Assembly (NCBI GenBank): GCA_036503555.1
Contig: DASXWQ010000098.1
Location: forward strand, 62,001 to 126,000
Length of the DNA: 64,000 nucleotides
Source: Actinocatenispora sp036503555
GTDB lineage: Bacteria; Actinomycetota; Actinomycetes; Mycobacteriales; Micromonosporaceae
Reading direction: 5' to 3'
The notes beneath the pieces are model-generated. The model saw nothing but the letters and a program-made list of their open reading frames with translations. It made no database searches and was not told where the DNA came from. This document shows positions 1 to 8,538 of this stretch, in pieces; the first letter of the stretch is position 1, and each line of letters opens with the position of its first letter. The translations under genes and the position numbers were made by a program.

Positions 1-54
1 CACGTCGTCGACGTCGTACGCGCCCGCGTCAACTCGGGCCCGTCCGCGTCCTGA
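1..54 (+). CDS. C-terminal end of an upstream gene, probably threonyl-tRNA synthetase (partial)
   Basis: An open frame enters from the left edge and stops at TGA 52-54, leaving only 17 codons. Codon choice matches the neighbouring genes. No motif is visible. The identification is positional: in mycobacteria the HIT-family gene that follows here is preceded by thrS. It could be another gene, so no symbol is assigned. Confidence 0.4.
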   Translation, partial: HVVDVVRARVNSGPSAS

Positions 55-167
55 CCGCCACCCGCGCCCGGTCGTCGTCGTACGGCCGGGCGCCGGTGTC
101 TGCGGGCATCGCCGGGTCGGGACGAATCGGGCGGCGCGCGGGTTCGTCGGGCCGCGGCGCGGCGCCG

Positions 168-173
168 TAGGAT
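168..173 (+). promoter_or_regulatory. -10 box TAGGAT for a probably leaderless HIT-protein mRNA
   Basis: TAGGAT lies 7 nt before GTG 181, so transcription would begin at or next to the start codon. No Shine-Dalgarno sequence precedes that GTG. No clear -35 element is visible. Confidence 0.5.
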
Positions 174-180
174 CGGCGCC

Positions 181-741
181 GTGAGCGACGACGCGGTGGT
201 ACGGCAGGACGGGGCGGGCGACGACGACGGGCTGGGCCGGCTGTGGACACCGTTCCGGATGGCGTACATCCGGGGCGAGAACAAGCCGACCGGGCCGGAC
301 GACGACCCGGCCGCCTGCCCGTTCTGCCGGGCGCCGAAGCTGCCGGACGCCGACGCGCTGGTCGTCGCCCGCGGCACCACCGTCTACGCGCTGCTCAACC
401 TGTACCCGTACAACTCGGGGCACCTGATGGTCTGCCCGTACCGGCACGTGTCGGACTACACGGACCTGACGGCGGACGAGGTGGCGGAGTTCGGCGCGTT
501 CACGCAGACGGCGATGCGGGTGGTCCGCGCGGCGAGCCGTCCCGACGGCTTCAACGTGGGCATGAACCAGGGCGCCGCCGGCGGCGCCGGGATCGCCGGG
601 CACCTGCACCAGCACGTCGTACCCCGCTGGAACGGCGACACCAACTTCATGCCGGTGCTCGGCCACACGAAGGTGCTGCCGGAGCTGCTGGCCGACACCC
701 GCGACCTGCTGGCGCGTACCTGGGCGGGGCTCGTCGGCTGA
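181..741 (+). CDS. HIT-family hydrolase/phosphorylase (Ap4A phosphorylase-like)
   Basis: This 186-residue protein belongs to the histidine-triad superfamily, which acts on nucleoside phosphates. The triad HLHQHVV is at H141, H143 and H145, in the usual position near the C-terminus. A CPFC pair (C46, C49) may be structural or bind metal. The mycobacterial gene in the same place, Rv2613c, is an Ap4A phosphorylase, so breakdown of diadenosine tetraphosphate is the likely role by inference. GTG 181 is chosen because of the TAGGAT box 7 nt upstream. Four unrelated genes separate it from pgsA, its usual downstream partner. Confidence 0.9.
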   Translation: MSDDAVVRQDGAGDDDGLGRLWTPFRMAYIRGENKPTGPDDDPAACPFCRAPKLPDADALVVARGTTVYALLNLYPYNSGHLMVCPYRHVSDYTDLTADEVAEFGAFTQTAMRVVRAASRPDGFNVGMNQGAAGGAGIAGHLHQHVVPRWNGDTNFMPVLGHTKVLPELLADTRDLLARTWAGLVG

Positions 742-769
742 CCCGCGGCGTGCTGGCAGGCTGGGCACC

Positions 770-1726
770 ATGACGATGCGCTGCCTGCTGCTGGACGACT
801 ACCAGGACGTCGCGCTGCGCAGCGCGGACTGGGGCCCCGTCACCGACCGGGTACGCGTGGACCGGCTCGGCCGCCCGCTGGCCGCGGACGAGGTCGCGGA
901 CGCGCTGCGCGGGTACGAGGTCGTGGTGGCGATGCGGGAGCGTACGGCGTTTCCGGCGGAGGTGTTCGCGGCGCTGCCGGAGCTGCGGCTGCTGGTGACG
1001 ACCGGGATGCGCAACGCGTCGATCGACCTGGCCGCGGCGGCGGCGCACGGCGTCACCGTGTGCGGCACCCGCGGCAGTTCCGTGGCGACCGCGGAGCTGG
1101 CCTGGGCGCTGATCCTCGGCCTCGCCCGCAACGTGCTGCCGGAGGCGACGGCGCTGCGTGCCGGCGGACCGTGGCAGAGCACCGTCGGCACCGACCTCGC
1201 CGGCCGTACCCTCGGCGTGCTCGGCCTGGGCCGGCTCGGCAGCCGCGTGGCGTCGTACGGTCGCGCGTTCGGCATGGACGTGCTGGCGTGGAGCCCACAC
1301 CTGACCGCGGAGCGGGCCGCGACGGCCGACGCCCGGCTGGCCGGATCCGCCGCCGAGCTGTTCGCCGGCTCCGACGTGGTGAGCATCCACCTGGTGCTGT
1401 CGGAGTCGACCCGCGGCCTGGTCGACGCGGCGCTGCTCGACCGGATGCGTCCCGGCGCGTACCTGGTGAACACGTCGCGCGGGCCGATCGTGGACTCCGA
1501 CGCGCTGCTGTCCGCGCTGCGCTCGGGCCGGATCGCCGGCGCCGGCCTCGACGTGTACGACACGGAGCCGCTGCCCGCCGACGACCCGCTGCGCACGCTG
1601 CCGAACGTGCTCGCCACCCCGCACCTCGGCTACGTCACCCGCGACACGTACGCGGCGTTCTACGGCGACGCGGTCGCGGACGTCGCCGCCTGGCTCGACG
1701 GCTCCCCGGTACGGGTCCTGTCTTGA
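770..1726 (+). CDS. D-2-hydroxyacid dehydrogenase, NAD-dependent
   Basis: A 318-residue oxidoreductase of the D-isomer-specific 2-hydroxyacid dehydrogenase family, which interconverts 2-oxoacids and D-2-hydroxyacids with NAD(P)H. The Rossmann motif GLGRLG is at 152-157. The catalytic set is present: R237 (in NTSRG), E266 (in DTEPLP) and H285 (in TPHLG). Length is normal. ATG 770 is used; a second ATG two codons later is possible. The substrate cannot be read from sequence; phosphoglycerate dehydrogenase is less likely because there is no C-terminal ACT domain. It is convergent with the channel gene, with 6 bp between the stops. Confidence 0.85.
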   Translation: MTMRCLLLDDYQDVALRSADWGPVTDRVRVDRLGRPLAADEVADALRGYEVVVAMRERTAFPAEVFAALPELRLLVTTGMRNASIDLAAAAAHGVTVCGTRGSSVATAELAWALILGLARNVLPEATALRAGGPWQSTVGTDLAGRTLGVLGLGRLGSRVASYGRAFGMDVLAWSPHLTAERAATADARLAGSAAELFAGSDVVSIHLVLSESTRGLVDAALLDRMRPGAYLVNTSRGPIVDSDALLSALRSGRIAGAGLDVYDTEPLPADDPLRTLPNVLATPHLGYVTRDTYAAFYGDAVADVAAWLDGSPVRVLS

Positions 1727-1732
1727 ACGCCG

Positions 1733-2440
1733 TCACCGGTCGTCCGGGCCGGGCCGCAGGTCGTGGCGGCGGGCCCGGCCGACGTTCGCGACGACCGTCG
1801 CCACCACCGTCACCAGGTAGAGCTGGCCGATGACCGCCTCGGAGGCGGCCGTCATCCGACCCAGGTCGCTTCGCGCGACGAAGTCGCCGTACCCCGTCGT
1901 GGTGACCGTGATGAGGCTGAAGTAGAGGTAGTCGACGCTGCGGGCGGTCGCCGTCGAGGCGAAGAACGGCCCGCCCACCACCCCGATCAGCGCGTACGCG
2001 TGCGCGTAGGCGATGGGGACCAGCAGGTACGCGCTGAGCGCGCCCCCGATGGTGGCCAGCGTGATCCGCGGCTGCCGCCCGACCCGGCCGAGGATCAGCC
2101 CGATGGTCGCGACCACCAGGACGACGGTGAGCGCCTCGCCCGTGGCGGCGAGCACGTCGCCGCCGGTGGCGTACCCGGCGGCGGTGAGCGCCACCGCGGC
2201 GAGCCCCACCGGCACCGCCGCCCGGATCAGCCAGGGTGGGTAGCGCGCGGTCCACACCGCGAACACCAGCGTCAGCGCCTGCACCAGGGACGAGACCGCG
2301 GCGACCGCGCCGCCGACGCCGGTACCGATGAGCGTCAGCAGCACCGCCACCAGCACGACCCCGTACGCGTCGGGCTGGCGCGCCCGTCGCCACAGCCGCG
2401 AGGCGGGTCGCGCCCGGTCCGATGACTCCCCACCCGGCAC
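1733..2440 (-). CDS. Two-pore-helix potassium channel family protein
   Basis: A 235-residue integral membrane protein. Several hydrophobic segments lie between residues 27 and 160, followed by a pore helix with the K+ selectivity filter TVTTTGYGDF (178-187; GYG at 183-185) and a last transmembrane helix at about 200-220. The filter identifies a K+-selective channel subunit that would assemble as a tetramer. No RCK/TrkA gating domain follows: the protein ends about 15 residues after the last helix. The start is GTG. It is divergent from the MarR-type gene. Confidence 0.85.
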   Translation of the reverse strand: MPGGESSDRARPASRLWRRARQPDAYGVVLVAVLLTLIGTGVGGAVAAVSSLVQALTLVFAVWTARYPPWLIRAAVPVGLAAVALTAAGYATGGDVLAATGEALTVVLVVATIGLILGRVGRQPRITLATIGGALSAYLLVPIAYAHAYALIGVVGGPFFASTATARSVDYLYFSLITVTTTGYGDFVARSDLGRMTAASEAVIGQLYLVTVVATVVANVGRARRHDLRPGPDDR

Positions 2441-2569
2441 CGGCTCAGCATCGCATCCCGACCCGGACCAAGTGCCCGGTTTCGGCAGGCGCCGGCGGGG
2501 GTGGCGGCGGCGCCGGTCATGATGGGCGTACGGCGGATCGCCGCAGGTGGACGAACGACGAGGTGCGCA

Positions 2570-3034
2570 GTGCCCGAGCCGAAGACCAGCTCAGCCGTAC
2601 GTACGCCGGACGAGGACGACGCCGATCCCGCCGCCCGGCTGTTCGTGGCGATGTCCCGGCTGAACCGGATGCTGCGGCGGGAGGCGCCGGCGCTGCTCGG
2701 CCACTCCTCGGTGGCGGCGCTGGCGACGATCGTGTGGTTCGGGCCGCTGCGGCCCGGCGACCTGGCCGGCCGGGAGGGCGTGAGCGCGCCGACCATGACC
2801 CGGGTGGTGGCCGCCCTGGAGTCCGCCGGGTACGCGGTGCGCGAGCCGGACCCGGCCGACGGCCGGGCCATGCTGATCCGCGCGACGCCGGAGGGGGAGC
2901 AGCTCATCAACGGCAACCGGTCGGCGCGTTCCCGGGTGCTGCGTGACAGGATCGCCGCGCTCTCCCCGGCGCACCGGGCCGCCCTGCTCGCGGCCCTGCC
3001 GGCTCTCGACGCCCTCGGCACCACCGAGGAGTGA
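2570..3034 (+). CDS. MarR-family winged-helix transcriptional regulator
   Basis: A 154-residue DNA-binding protein. The N-terminal helix begins around LFVAMSRLNRMLRRE, the recognition region includes SAPTMTRVVAALESAGY, and the wing is DPADGRAMLIRATPEG, all typical of MarR. GTG 2570 is chosen because GAGG at 2560-2563 sits 6 nt upstream; starts at 2501 or 2519 would add an unconserved tail. Family members usually repress a neighbouring gene, here the divergent K+ channel or EF-G2, but no operator was recognised, so the target is unknown. Confidence 0.8.
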   Translation: MPEPKTSSAVRTPDEDDADPAARLFVAMSRLNRMLRREAPALLGHSSVAALATIVWFGPLRPGDLAGREGVSAPTMTRVVAALESAGYAVREPDPADGRAMLIRATPEGEQLINGNRSARSRVLRDRIAALSPAHRAALLAALPALDALGTTEE

Positions 3035-3104
3035 CCCGCGCCCCCGGCCGTCTCGCGCCACCCCGACCGCCGGCCGGACGCGACGGGCCGGCCGGCGGGC
3101 GTGG

Positions 3105-5303
3105 TCAGTGCGCGGCGTGCTCCTTGCGTACCGACTCGGCCAGGTGCGGGGGCATCGGCTCGTACCGGCTGAAGGTGCGGGTGAAGGTGCCGGTGCCGCT
3201 GGTCGTCGCGCGCAGCTCGACGGCGTACCGGATCAGCTCGGTGGCGGGTACCTCGGCGCGGATCAGGGTGCGGTCGCCGGTGAGCTGCTCGGTGCCGAGG
3301 ACCCGGCCGCGCCGACCGCCGGTCAGGTCGCTCATGACCGGCCCGACGTGGTTGTCCGGGATGAGGACCGACACCTCGTCGACGGGTTCCAGCAGCGTGA
3401 CGCCGGTCTTGTCGGCGGCGTCCTTGAGCGCCATCGCGCCCGCCGTCTGGAACGCGGCGTCGGACGAGTCGACCGAGTGCGCCTTGCCGTCGGTCAGCGT
3501 CACCCGTACGTCGACGACCGGGAACCCGGCGGTGAGGCCCTGCCCGAGCTGCGCCACCACGCCCTTCTCCACGCTCGGGATGTAGTTGTGCGGTACGGCG
3601 CCGCCGACCACCTTGTCCACGAACTCGAAGCCTGACCCGGCGGGCAGCGGCTCGATCCTGATGTCGCACACCGCGTACTGGCCGTGGCCGCCGGACTGCT
3701 TGACGTGCCGGCCGTGCCCGCTCGCCGGCCCGGCGAACGTCTCCCGCAGCGCGACCCGGATCGGCTCGGTGTCGATCTCGGCGCCGCCCGCGCGCAGCCG
3801 GTCGAGTACGACGTCGGCGTGCGCCTCGCCCATGCACCACAGCACCATCTGCCGGGTCTCCGCGTTGCGTTCCAGCCGCAGCGTCGGGTCGCCCGCGATC
3901 AGCTTCGCCAGGTTCTTGGCGAGCGTGTCCTCGTCGGACCGGGTACGCGCGACGATCGCCACCGGCAACAGCGGCTCCGGCATCTCCCACGGCTCGATGA
4001 GCAGCGGGTCGTCCTTGGCGGAGATCGTGTCGCCGGTCTCCGCGGAGCCGGACTTGGTGATCGCGCAGATGTCGCCGGCCACGCACCGCGGTACCTCGCG
4101 CAGCGTGGCGCCGAGCGGCGCGTACAGGTGGGTGACGCGCTCGTCGGCGTCGTGGTCGGGGTGCCCGCGTTCGGCGAGGCCGTGGCCGCCGACGTGGACG
4201 GCGGTCTCCGGGGTCAGGGTGCCGGAGAAGACCCGGACGAGCGACACCCGCCCGACGTACGCGTCGATGGTGGTCTTGACGACCTCGGCGACGAGCGGGC
4301 CGTCCGGGTCGCAGCGGAGCGGGTCGCGGGGCGAGCCGTCCAGCCCGGTGACGGCGGGCAGTGTGTGCTCGGGCGGGGCGGGGAAGCCGCGCACGATCCC
4401 GGACAGGACCGCGTCGAGGCCGACCCGGGTCGGCGCGTTCACCGGGATGACCGGGTAGAACGAGCCCCGCGCGACGGCCTTCTCCAGGTCGGTGATCAGG
4501 GTCGACTCGTCGACCTCCTCGCCGGCCAGGTATCGGTCCATCAGGGTCTCGTCCTCGCTCTCGGCGATGATCCCCTCGATGAGCGCGTTGCGCGCCTCCT
4601 CGATCGCTTCGAGGTGCGCGTGCTCCGGTGGGTGCACGACCGGCGGGTACTGCTCGGTGTAGTCGAAGACCTGCTGGGTGAGCAGCCCGATCAGCCCCAC
4701 CACCGGCTCGCCGGCGTCCTCGGGCGCGTCGGCCGGCCGCTCCCCGTGTACGGGCAGGTAGAGCGGGAGCACGCCGTCGCCGAAGACCCGCTGGCACAGC
4801 GCGACGGTCTCGTCGAAGTCGGCGCGCTGGTGGTCGAGCCGGGTGACGACGACGCCGCGCGGCATGCCGACCGCGGCGCACTCGTCCCACAGCGCGATCG
4901 TGGCCGCGTCCATCCCGTCGACCGAGGACACCACGAACAGCGCGGCGTCCGCGGCGCGCAGCCCGGCGCGCAGCTCACCGACGAAGTCCGCGTACCCCGG
5001 GGTGTCCAGGAAGTTGATCTTCACATCGTTCACGAGCACCGGGGCCGTGGCCAGGCAGACCGAACGCTGCTGGCGTACCGCGGTGGGGTCGTGGTCGGTG
5101 ACCGTGGTGCCCTCGGTGACCGTGCCGGCGCGGGCGATCGTCCCGGTGGCCGCGAGCAACTCCTCCACCAGGGTCGTCTTCCCGACGCCGGAATGCCCGA
5201 CGAGCACCACGTTGCGTACGTTGCTGGGGTTCGTCACTACCGGCGCTGGGCCGGAAACCCCCTTCTCGGACCCTTTCTGCGGGCCCGTGTTCTTCTGTGC
5301 CAT
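3105..5303 (-). CDS. Elongation factor G-like GTPase (EF-G2)
   Basis: A 732-residue translational GTPase with full EF-G architecture: G domain, domain II, and domains III-V ending near residue 730. The P loop GHSGVGKT is at 36-43 and the DTPG switch II motif at 100-103. The G4 motif, canonically NKxD, reads TRLD at 154-157. The first 30 residues are polar and extended. ATG 5303 is chosen because GGAGG lies just upstream on this strand. This is the second EF-G type of actinobacteria (EF-G2). Its role is unsettled, and it is not the housekeeping fusA, which sits with rpsL/rpsG elsewhere. It is divergent from pgsA. Confidence 0.85.
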   Translation of the reverse strand: MAQKNTGPQKGSEKGVSGPAPVVTNPSNVRNVVLVGHSGVGKTTLVEELLAATGTIARAGTVTEGTTVTDHDPTAVRQQRSVCLATAPVLVNDVKINFLDTPGYADFVGELRAGLRAADAALFVVSSVDGMDAATIALWDECAAVGMPRGVVVTRLDHQRADFDETVALCQRVFGDGVLPLYLPVHGERPADAPEDAGEPVVGLIGLLTQQVFDYTEQYPPVVHPPEHAHLEAIEEARNALIEGIIAESEDETLMDRYLAGEEVDESTLITDLEKAVARGSFYPVIPVNAPTRVGLDAVLSGIVRGFPAPPEHTLPAVTGLDGSPRDPLRCDPDGPLVAEVVKTTIDAYVGRVSLVRVFSGTLTPETAVHVGGHGLAERGHPDHDADERVTHLYAPLGATLREVPRCVAGDICAITKSGSAETGDTISAKDDPLLIEPWEMPEPLLPVAIVARTRSDEDTLAKNLAKLIAGDPTLRLERNAETRQMVLWCMGEAHADVVLDRLRAGGAEIDTEPIRVALRETFAGPASGHGRHVKQSGGHGQYAVCDIRIEPLPAGSGFEFVDKVVGGAVPHNYIPSVEKGVVAQLGQGLTAGFPVVDVRVTLTDGKAHSVDSSDAAFQTAGAMALKDAADKTGVTLLEPVDEVSVLIPDNHVGPVMSDLTGGRRGRVLGTEQLTGDRTLIRAEVPATELIRYAVELRATTSGTGTFTRTFSRYEPMPPHLAESVRKEHAAH

Positions 5304-5455
5304 CGCCCCTACCTCCATCGGCCGGCCACCTCGCCGGCGTGTCGTCACGCACCGCCTGTCAGCGATCACACACCCGCACAGGTACCTTCACAACCCCGAC
5401 GCGCGACGCCGGACCGCCCGGCGTGACAGCGTGGCGCGCCTGCGTCGGGCGGCCG

Positions 5456-5473
5456 CCCACCCGTTAAGGTGGG
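5456..5473. promoter_or_regulatory. Inverted repeat over a putative pgsA promoter
   Basis: CCCACC and GGTGGG (6-bp perfect arms) flank a 6-nt centre. A TAAGGT -10-like hexamer (5465-5470) overlaps the right arm. It lies about 80 nt before pgsA in the 250-bp divergent region shared with the EF-G2 gene. It may be an operator controlling the phospholipid operon; this is inference only. Confidence 0.35.
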
Positions 5474-5553
5474 AAGTCGCGCCCAACGGCGGGCGAGTGC
5501 CCTCACGGCGGGCGGCGCGCGCCGGCGGGGACGTCCACGATCCTGGCGGGAGC

Positions 5554-6228
5554 ATGGCAAAGATCTTCAGCGTACTGGGCCGGGCCGGGATCGGCCGGGT
5601 GGTCAACCCGTTGGGCCGGACTCTGGTACGGGCCGGGATCTCACCCGACGTCGTCACCATCATCGGCACCTGCGGGGTGCTGGCCGGGGCACTCGGGTTC
5701 GTCGCCCGCGGCCACCTGTTCACCGGCCTGGTCATCATCACCGTCAGCGTCTGCACCGACATGCTGGACGGCGCGATGGCCCGGGCCCGCGGATACTCGA
5801 CGCCGTTCGGTGCGTTCCTCGACTCCACGATGGACCGGATCGCCGACGCGGCGGTCTTCGGCTCCGTCGCGTACTGGCTCGGCACGAGCGGCCACCCCGC
5901 GTCGGCCGCGGCGGCACTCATCTGCCTCGCCGCCGGCCAGGTCGTCTCGTACGCGAAGGCGCGGGCGCAGTCGGTCGGCATCGAGTGCAACGTCGGCATC
6001 GCCGAGCGCGCCGAGCGGCTGGTGCTCATCGGCGTCGGCGCGCTGCTGTTCATCCTCGGCGTGCCGTACGTCTTCGACGTCGCGCTGTGGGTGCTCGCCG
6101 CGCTGTCGCTGTTCACCGCGGGCCAGCGGATCGTGCACGTGTACCGGCAGGCGGCGGGGATGCGGACGCCGCTCGGCAACACGCCGCCCCGGGAACGGCA
6201 CGACGACGTGGCCGGGTCGTCCCGGTGA
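5554..6228 (+). CDS. pgsA: CDP-alcohol phosphatidyltransferase, phosphatidylinositol phosphate synthase type
   Basis: A 224-residue membrane enzyme that joins CDP-diacylglycerol to an alcohol phosphate, in actinobacteria inositol-1-phosphate, giving phosphatidylinositol phosphate. The complete family signature is present: D69, D72, G73, A76, R77, G86, D90 and D94 with canonical spacing. About six transmembrane helices follow. It heads an operon with the acyltransferase and pimA, each overlapping or nearly touching the next, which fits PIM synthesis at the inner face of the membrane. ATG 5554 follows a GGCGGGAG sequence. Confidence 0.9.
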   Translation: MAKIFSVLGRAGIGRVVNPLGRTLVRAGISPDVVTIIGTCGVLAGALGFVARGHLFTGLVIITVSVCTDMLDGAMARARGYSTPFGAFLDSTMDRIADAAVFGSVAYWLGTSGHPASAAAALICLAAGQVVSYAKARAQSVGIECNVGIAERAERLVLIGVGALLFILGVPYVFDVALWVLAALSLFTAGQRIVHVYRQAAGMRTPLGNTPPRERHDDVAGSSR

Positions 6229-7172
6229 GCCGCGCGCGCCAGGAGCCGGGCCGCGCCGTCGAGTGGGCGTACGCGGTGGGCTGGTCGCTGGTGCGCACGA
6301 TGCCGGCGGGGCTGGCCCGGGCGCTGTTCGACACCGGCGCCGACCGACTCACCCGGCGCGGCGGGCGCGGCGTGTGGCAGTTGCGCCGCAACCTCGCCCG
6401 GGTCGTCGGCGACGTCGGCGACGACGAGCTGGACGCGCTGACCCGCGCCGGCATGCGCTCGTACGCCCGGTACTGGATGGAGGCGTTCCGCCTGCCGAAC
6501 GTGCCGCTTGCGGCGATGCGCGACTCGTTCCACATGACCACGCCGGAGCTGTTCGAGCGGGGCGCCCGCGACGGCTGCGTCTTCGCGCTGCCGCACTCGG
6601 CGAACTGGGAGCACGCCGGTGTCTGGGTGACCTCGCAGGGGTACCCGCTGGTCAGCGTCGCCGAACGGCTCAAGCCGGAGGGCCTGTTCCGGCGGTTCCT
6701 GGCGTACCGCGAGGCGCTGGGCATGGAGATCCTGCCGACCCGCGGCGGCGAACGCCCACCGCTGGACGTGCTCGCCGAACGCCTGGACGCCGGTGCGGTG
6801 GTGGCGCTGCTCGCGGACCGCGACATGTCCGCCCGGGGCGTACCGGTGACGTTCTTCGGGCATCAGACGAAGATGCCGGCCGGGCCGGCGCTGCTGGCGA
6901 TCCGGACCGGGAAGCCGCTGTTCCCGGTGTCGCTGTGGTTCGAGCCGGACGGCACGTACTGCGGCCTGACCGAGCCGCTGCCGGTACCCGAGCACGGCAC
7001 GCTCACCGAACGGGTCGCCGAGCTGACCCAACAGCTGGCCGACGCGTTGGCCGCGGGCATCGCCGCGCACCCGGCCGACTGGCACATGCTGGGCCGGCTG
7101 TGGCTGGACGACCGACCGGGTGGCGCCACGGCGGCACCGGCGCCCGTCGACGAGTCCGCGCCGGCCGGGTGA
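6225..7172 (+). CDS. Phosphatidylinositol mannoside acyltransferase (PatA-like, LpxL/HtrB family)
   Basis: A 315-residue membrane-associated acyltransferase of the lipid A lauroyltransferase family. The catalytic HxxxxE motif is HSANWE (H124, E129), followed by LLADRDM and a conserved VPVTFFG segment. In mycobacteria the enzyme encoded at this position acylates the mannose of PIM1/PIM2 using acyl-CoA. GTG 6225 overlaps the pgsA stop by 4 nt, indicating translational coupling. The last 20 residues are Ala/Pro rich. Confidence 0.88.
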   Translation: MSRARQEPGRAVEWAYAVGWSLVRTMPAGLARALFDTGADRLTRRGGRGVWQLRRNLARVVGDVGDDELDALTRAGMRSYARYWMEAFRLPNVPLAAMRDSFHMTTPELFERGARDGCVFALPHSANWEHAGVWVTSQGYPLVSVAERLKPEGLFRRFLAYREALGMEILPTRGGERPPLDVLAERLDAGAVVALLADRDMSARGVPVTFFGHQTKMPAGPALLAIRTGKPLFPVSLWFEPDGTYCGLTEPLPVPEHGTLTERVAELTQQLADALAAGIAAHPADWHMLGRLWLDDRPGGATAAPAPVDESAPAG

Positions 7173-7177
7173 GCCCG

Positions 7178-8458
7178 ATGCGCATCGGGATCGTGTGCCC
7201 GTTCTCCTTCGACGTACCGGGCGGCGTGCAGGGCCACGTGCACGACCTGGCCGAGACGCTGATCGGGCTGGGCCACGAGGTGAGCGTGCTCGCCCCCGCC
7301 GACGACGAGACCACGCTGCCGCCGTACGCGGTGTCCGCCGGGCGCGCGGTTCCCTTGCCGTACAACGGATCCGTGGCCCGGGTGTCGTTCGGTCCGATCT
7401 CCGCCGCCCGGGTACGCCGGTGGCTGACGGCGGGCCGCTTCGACGTGCTGCACGTACACGAGCCGATGTCGCCGAGCCTGTCGCTGCTGGCCTGCCTGGC
7501 CGCGCGCGGGCCGGTCGTCGCCACCTTCCACTTCCACTTCGCCACCGGCGGCCGGTCGAAGGCGCTGATGGCCGCGCAGGGCGTGCTCCAGCTGGTACTG
7601 GAGAAGATCACCGCGCGGATCGCGGTGAGCGCGCTGGCCCGTCGCGCCCAGGTCGAGCACCTAGGCGGGGGAGCGGTCGAGATCCCCAACGGCGTGATCG
7701 CCGCCCGCTACCGCGCCGCGACGCCGCTGCCCGGCTGGGACCACACCGGCGACACGGTCGGCTTCCTCGGCCGCTTCACCGAGCCGCGCAAGGGTTTCGA
7801 CATCCTCGCCGAGGCCCTGGCCACCCTCGTACCGTCGCGTCCGTCGCTGCGCCTGCTGGTCGCCGGTCCGGGCGACGAGGAGGAGCTGGCCGAGCGGCTG
7901 CCCGCCGCGCTGCGCGGCCACGTCACGTTCCTCGGCAAGGTGTCCGAGGACGACAAGGCGCGCATGCTCAGCTCCGTCGACGTGTACTGCGCGCCGAACA
8001 CGGGCGGCGAGTCGTTCGGGATGATCCTCACCGAGGCCATGGCCGCCGGTACGCCGGTGCTCGCCAGCGACCTCGACGCGTTCCGCCGGGTGCTCGACAA
8101 CGGGCGCGCCGGGGCGCTGTTCCGTACCGGGGACGCGGCGTCGCTGGCCGTCGAGCTGGCCGCGCTGCTCGACGACCCGGCACGCCGGGACGCGCTGCGC
8201 ACGCACGCCGACGAGGTCGTCGCCGCGTACGACTGGCCGGTCGTGGCGGAGCAGGTGCTGGAGGTCTACACCTCCGCGATCGAGGCCACCAGCAGCCAGC
8301 CGACGGTACGCGCGGACGACCCGGCGTTCGACGAACGGTTGCCCGCGGCGCTCGCCGAGGCGTCCCCGGACGGCACCCCGCACGAGGCGCAGGACGACGG
8401 GCCGGGCCTGCGCCGCGCCCGGGAGCTGTTCCGCCGCGCCACCTCCCGCCAGCGGTGA
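7178..8458 (+). CDS. pimA: Phosphatidylinositol alpha-mannosyltransferase PimA (GT4)
   Basis: A 426-residue GT-B glycosyltransferase that transfers mannose from GDP-mannose to phosphatidylinositol, the first step of PIM synthesis. The N-terminus MRIGIVCPFSFDVPGG is typical of PimA and carries the GGV loop at 15-17. H118 lies in the TFHFH stretch and the E278-x7-E286 donor-site motif in GGESFGMILTEAM. The C-terminus extends about 40 residues beyond what I recall for mycobacterial PimA, with acidic and Ala-rich sequence ending in a basic helix. ATG 7178 matches family starts; GTG 7169, overlapping the previous stop, is the alternative. Confidence 0.9.
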   Translation: MRIGIVCPFSFDVPGGVQGHVHDLAETLIGLGHEVSVLAPADDETTLPPYAVSAGRAVPLPYNGSVARVSFGPISAARVRRWLTAGRFDVLHVHEPMSPSLSLLACLAARGPVVATFHFHFATGGRSKALMAAQGVLQLVLEKITARIAVSALARRAQVEHLGGGAVEIPNGVIAARYRAATPLPGWDHTGDTVGFLGRFTEPRKGFDILAEALATLVPSRPSLRLLVAGPGDEEELAERLPAALRGHVTFLGKVSEDDKARMLSSVDVYCAPNTGGESFGMILTEAMAAGTPVLASDLDAFRRVLDNGRAGALFRTGDAASLAVELAALLDDPARRDALRTHADEVVAAYDWPVVAEQVLEVYTSAIEATSSQPTVRADDPAFDERLPAALAEASPDGTPHEAQDDGPGLRRARELFRRATSRQR

Positions 8459-8525
8459 GGACCGGGTGCGACGACGAACGGGTCCGATTGACCGGTGCGA
8501 CCGGTGAACACACCGGCCGCCCGGC

Positions 8526-8531
8526 TAGTAT
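8526..8531 (+). promoter_or_regulatory. -10 box TAGTAT, leaderless-type spacing
   Basis: TAGTAT ends 7 nt before GTG 8539. The in-frame ATG at 8530 overlaps this hexamer, which argues that the GTG is the true start. Confidence 0.45.
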
Positions 8532-8538
8532 GCCGCTC

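Noticed and set aside
29..250. Arg/Pro-rich open frame on the minus strand at the left edge
   Set aside because: It overlaps the HIT gene start and promoter and has the composition of an antisense shadow.
2335..4890. Long 851-codon minus-strand open frame
   Set aside because: It covers EF-G2 and the MarR gene in other frames and is Arg/Ala low complexity; a high-GC artefact.
7660..7675. Odd CTAGG and GGGGGAG in pimA as a frameshift sign
   Set aside because: The reading frame and conserved IPNGV motif continue normally through it.
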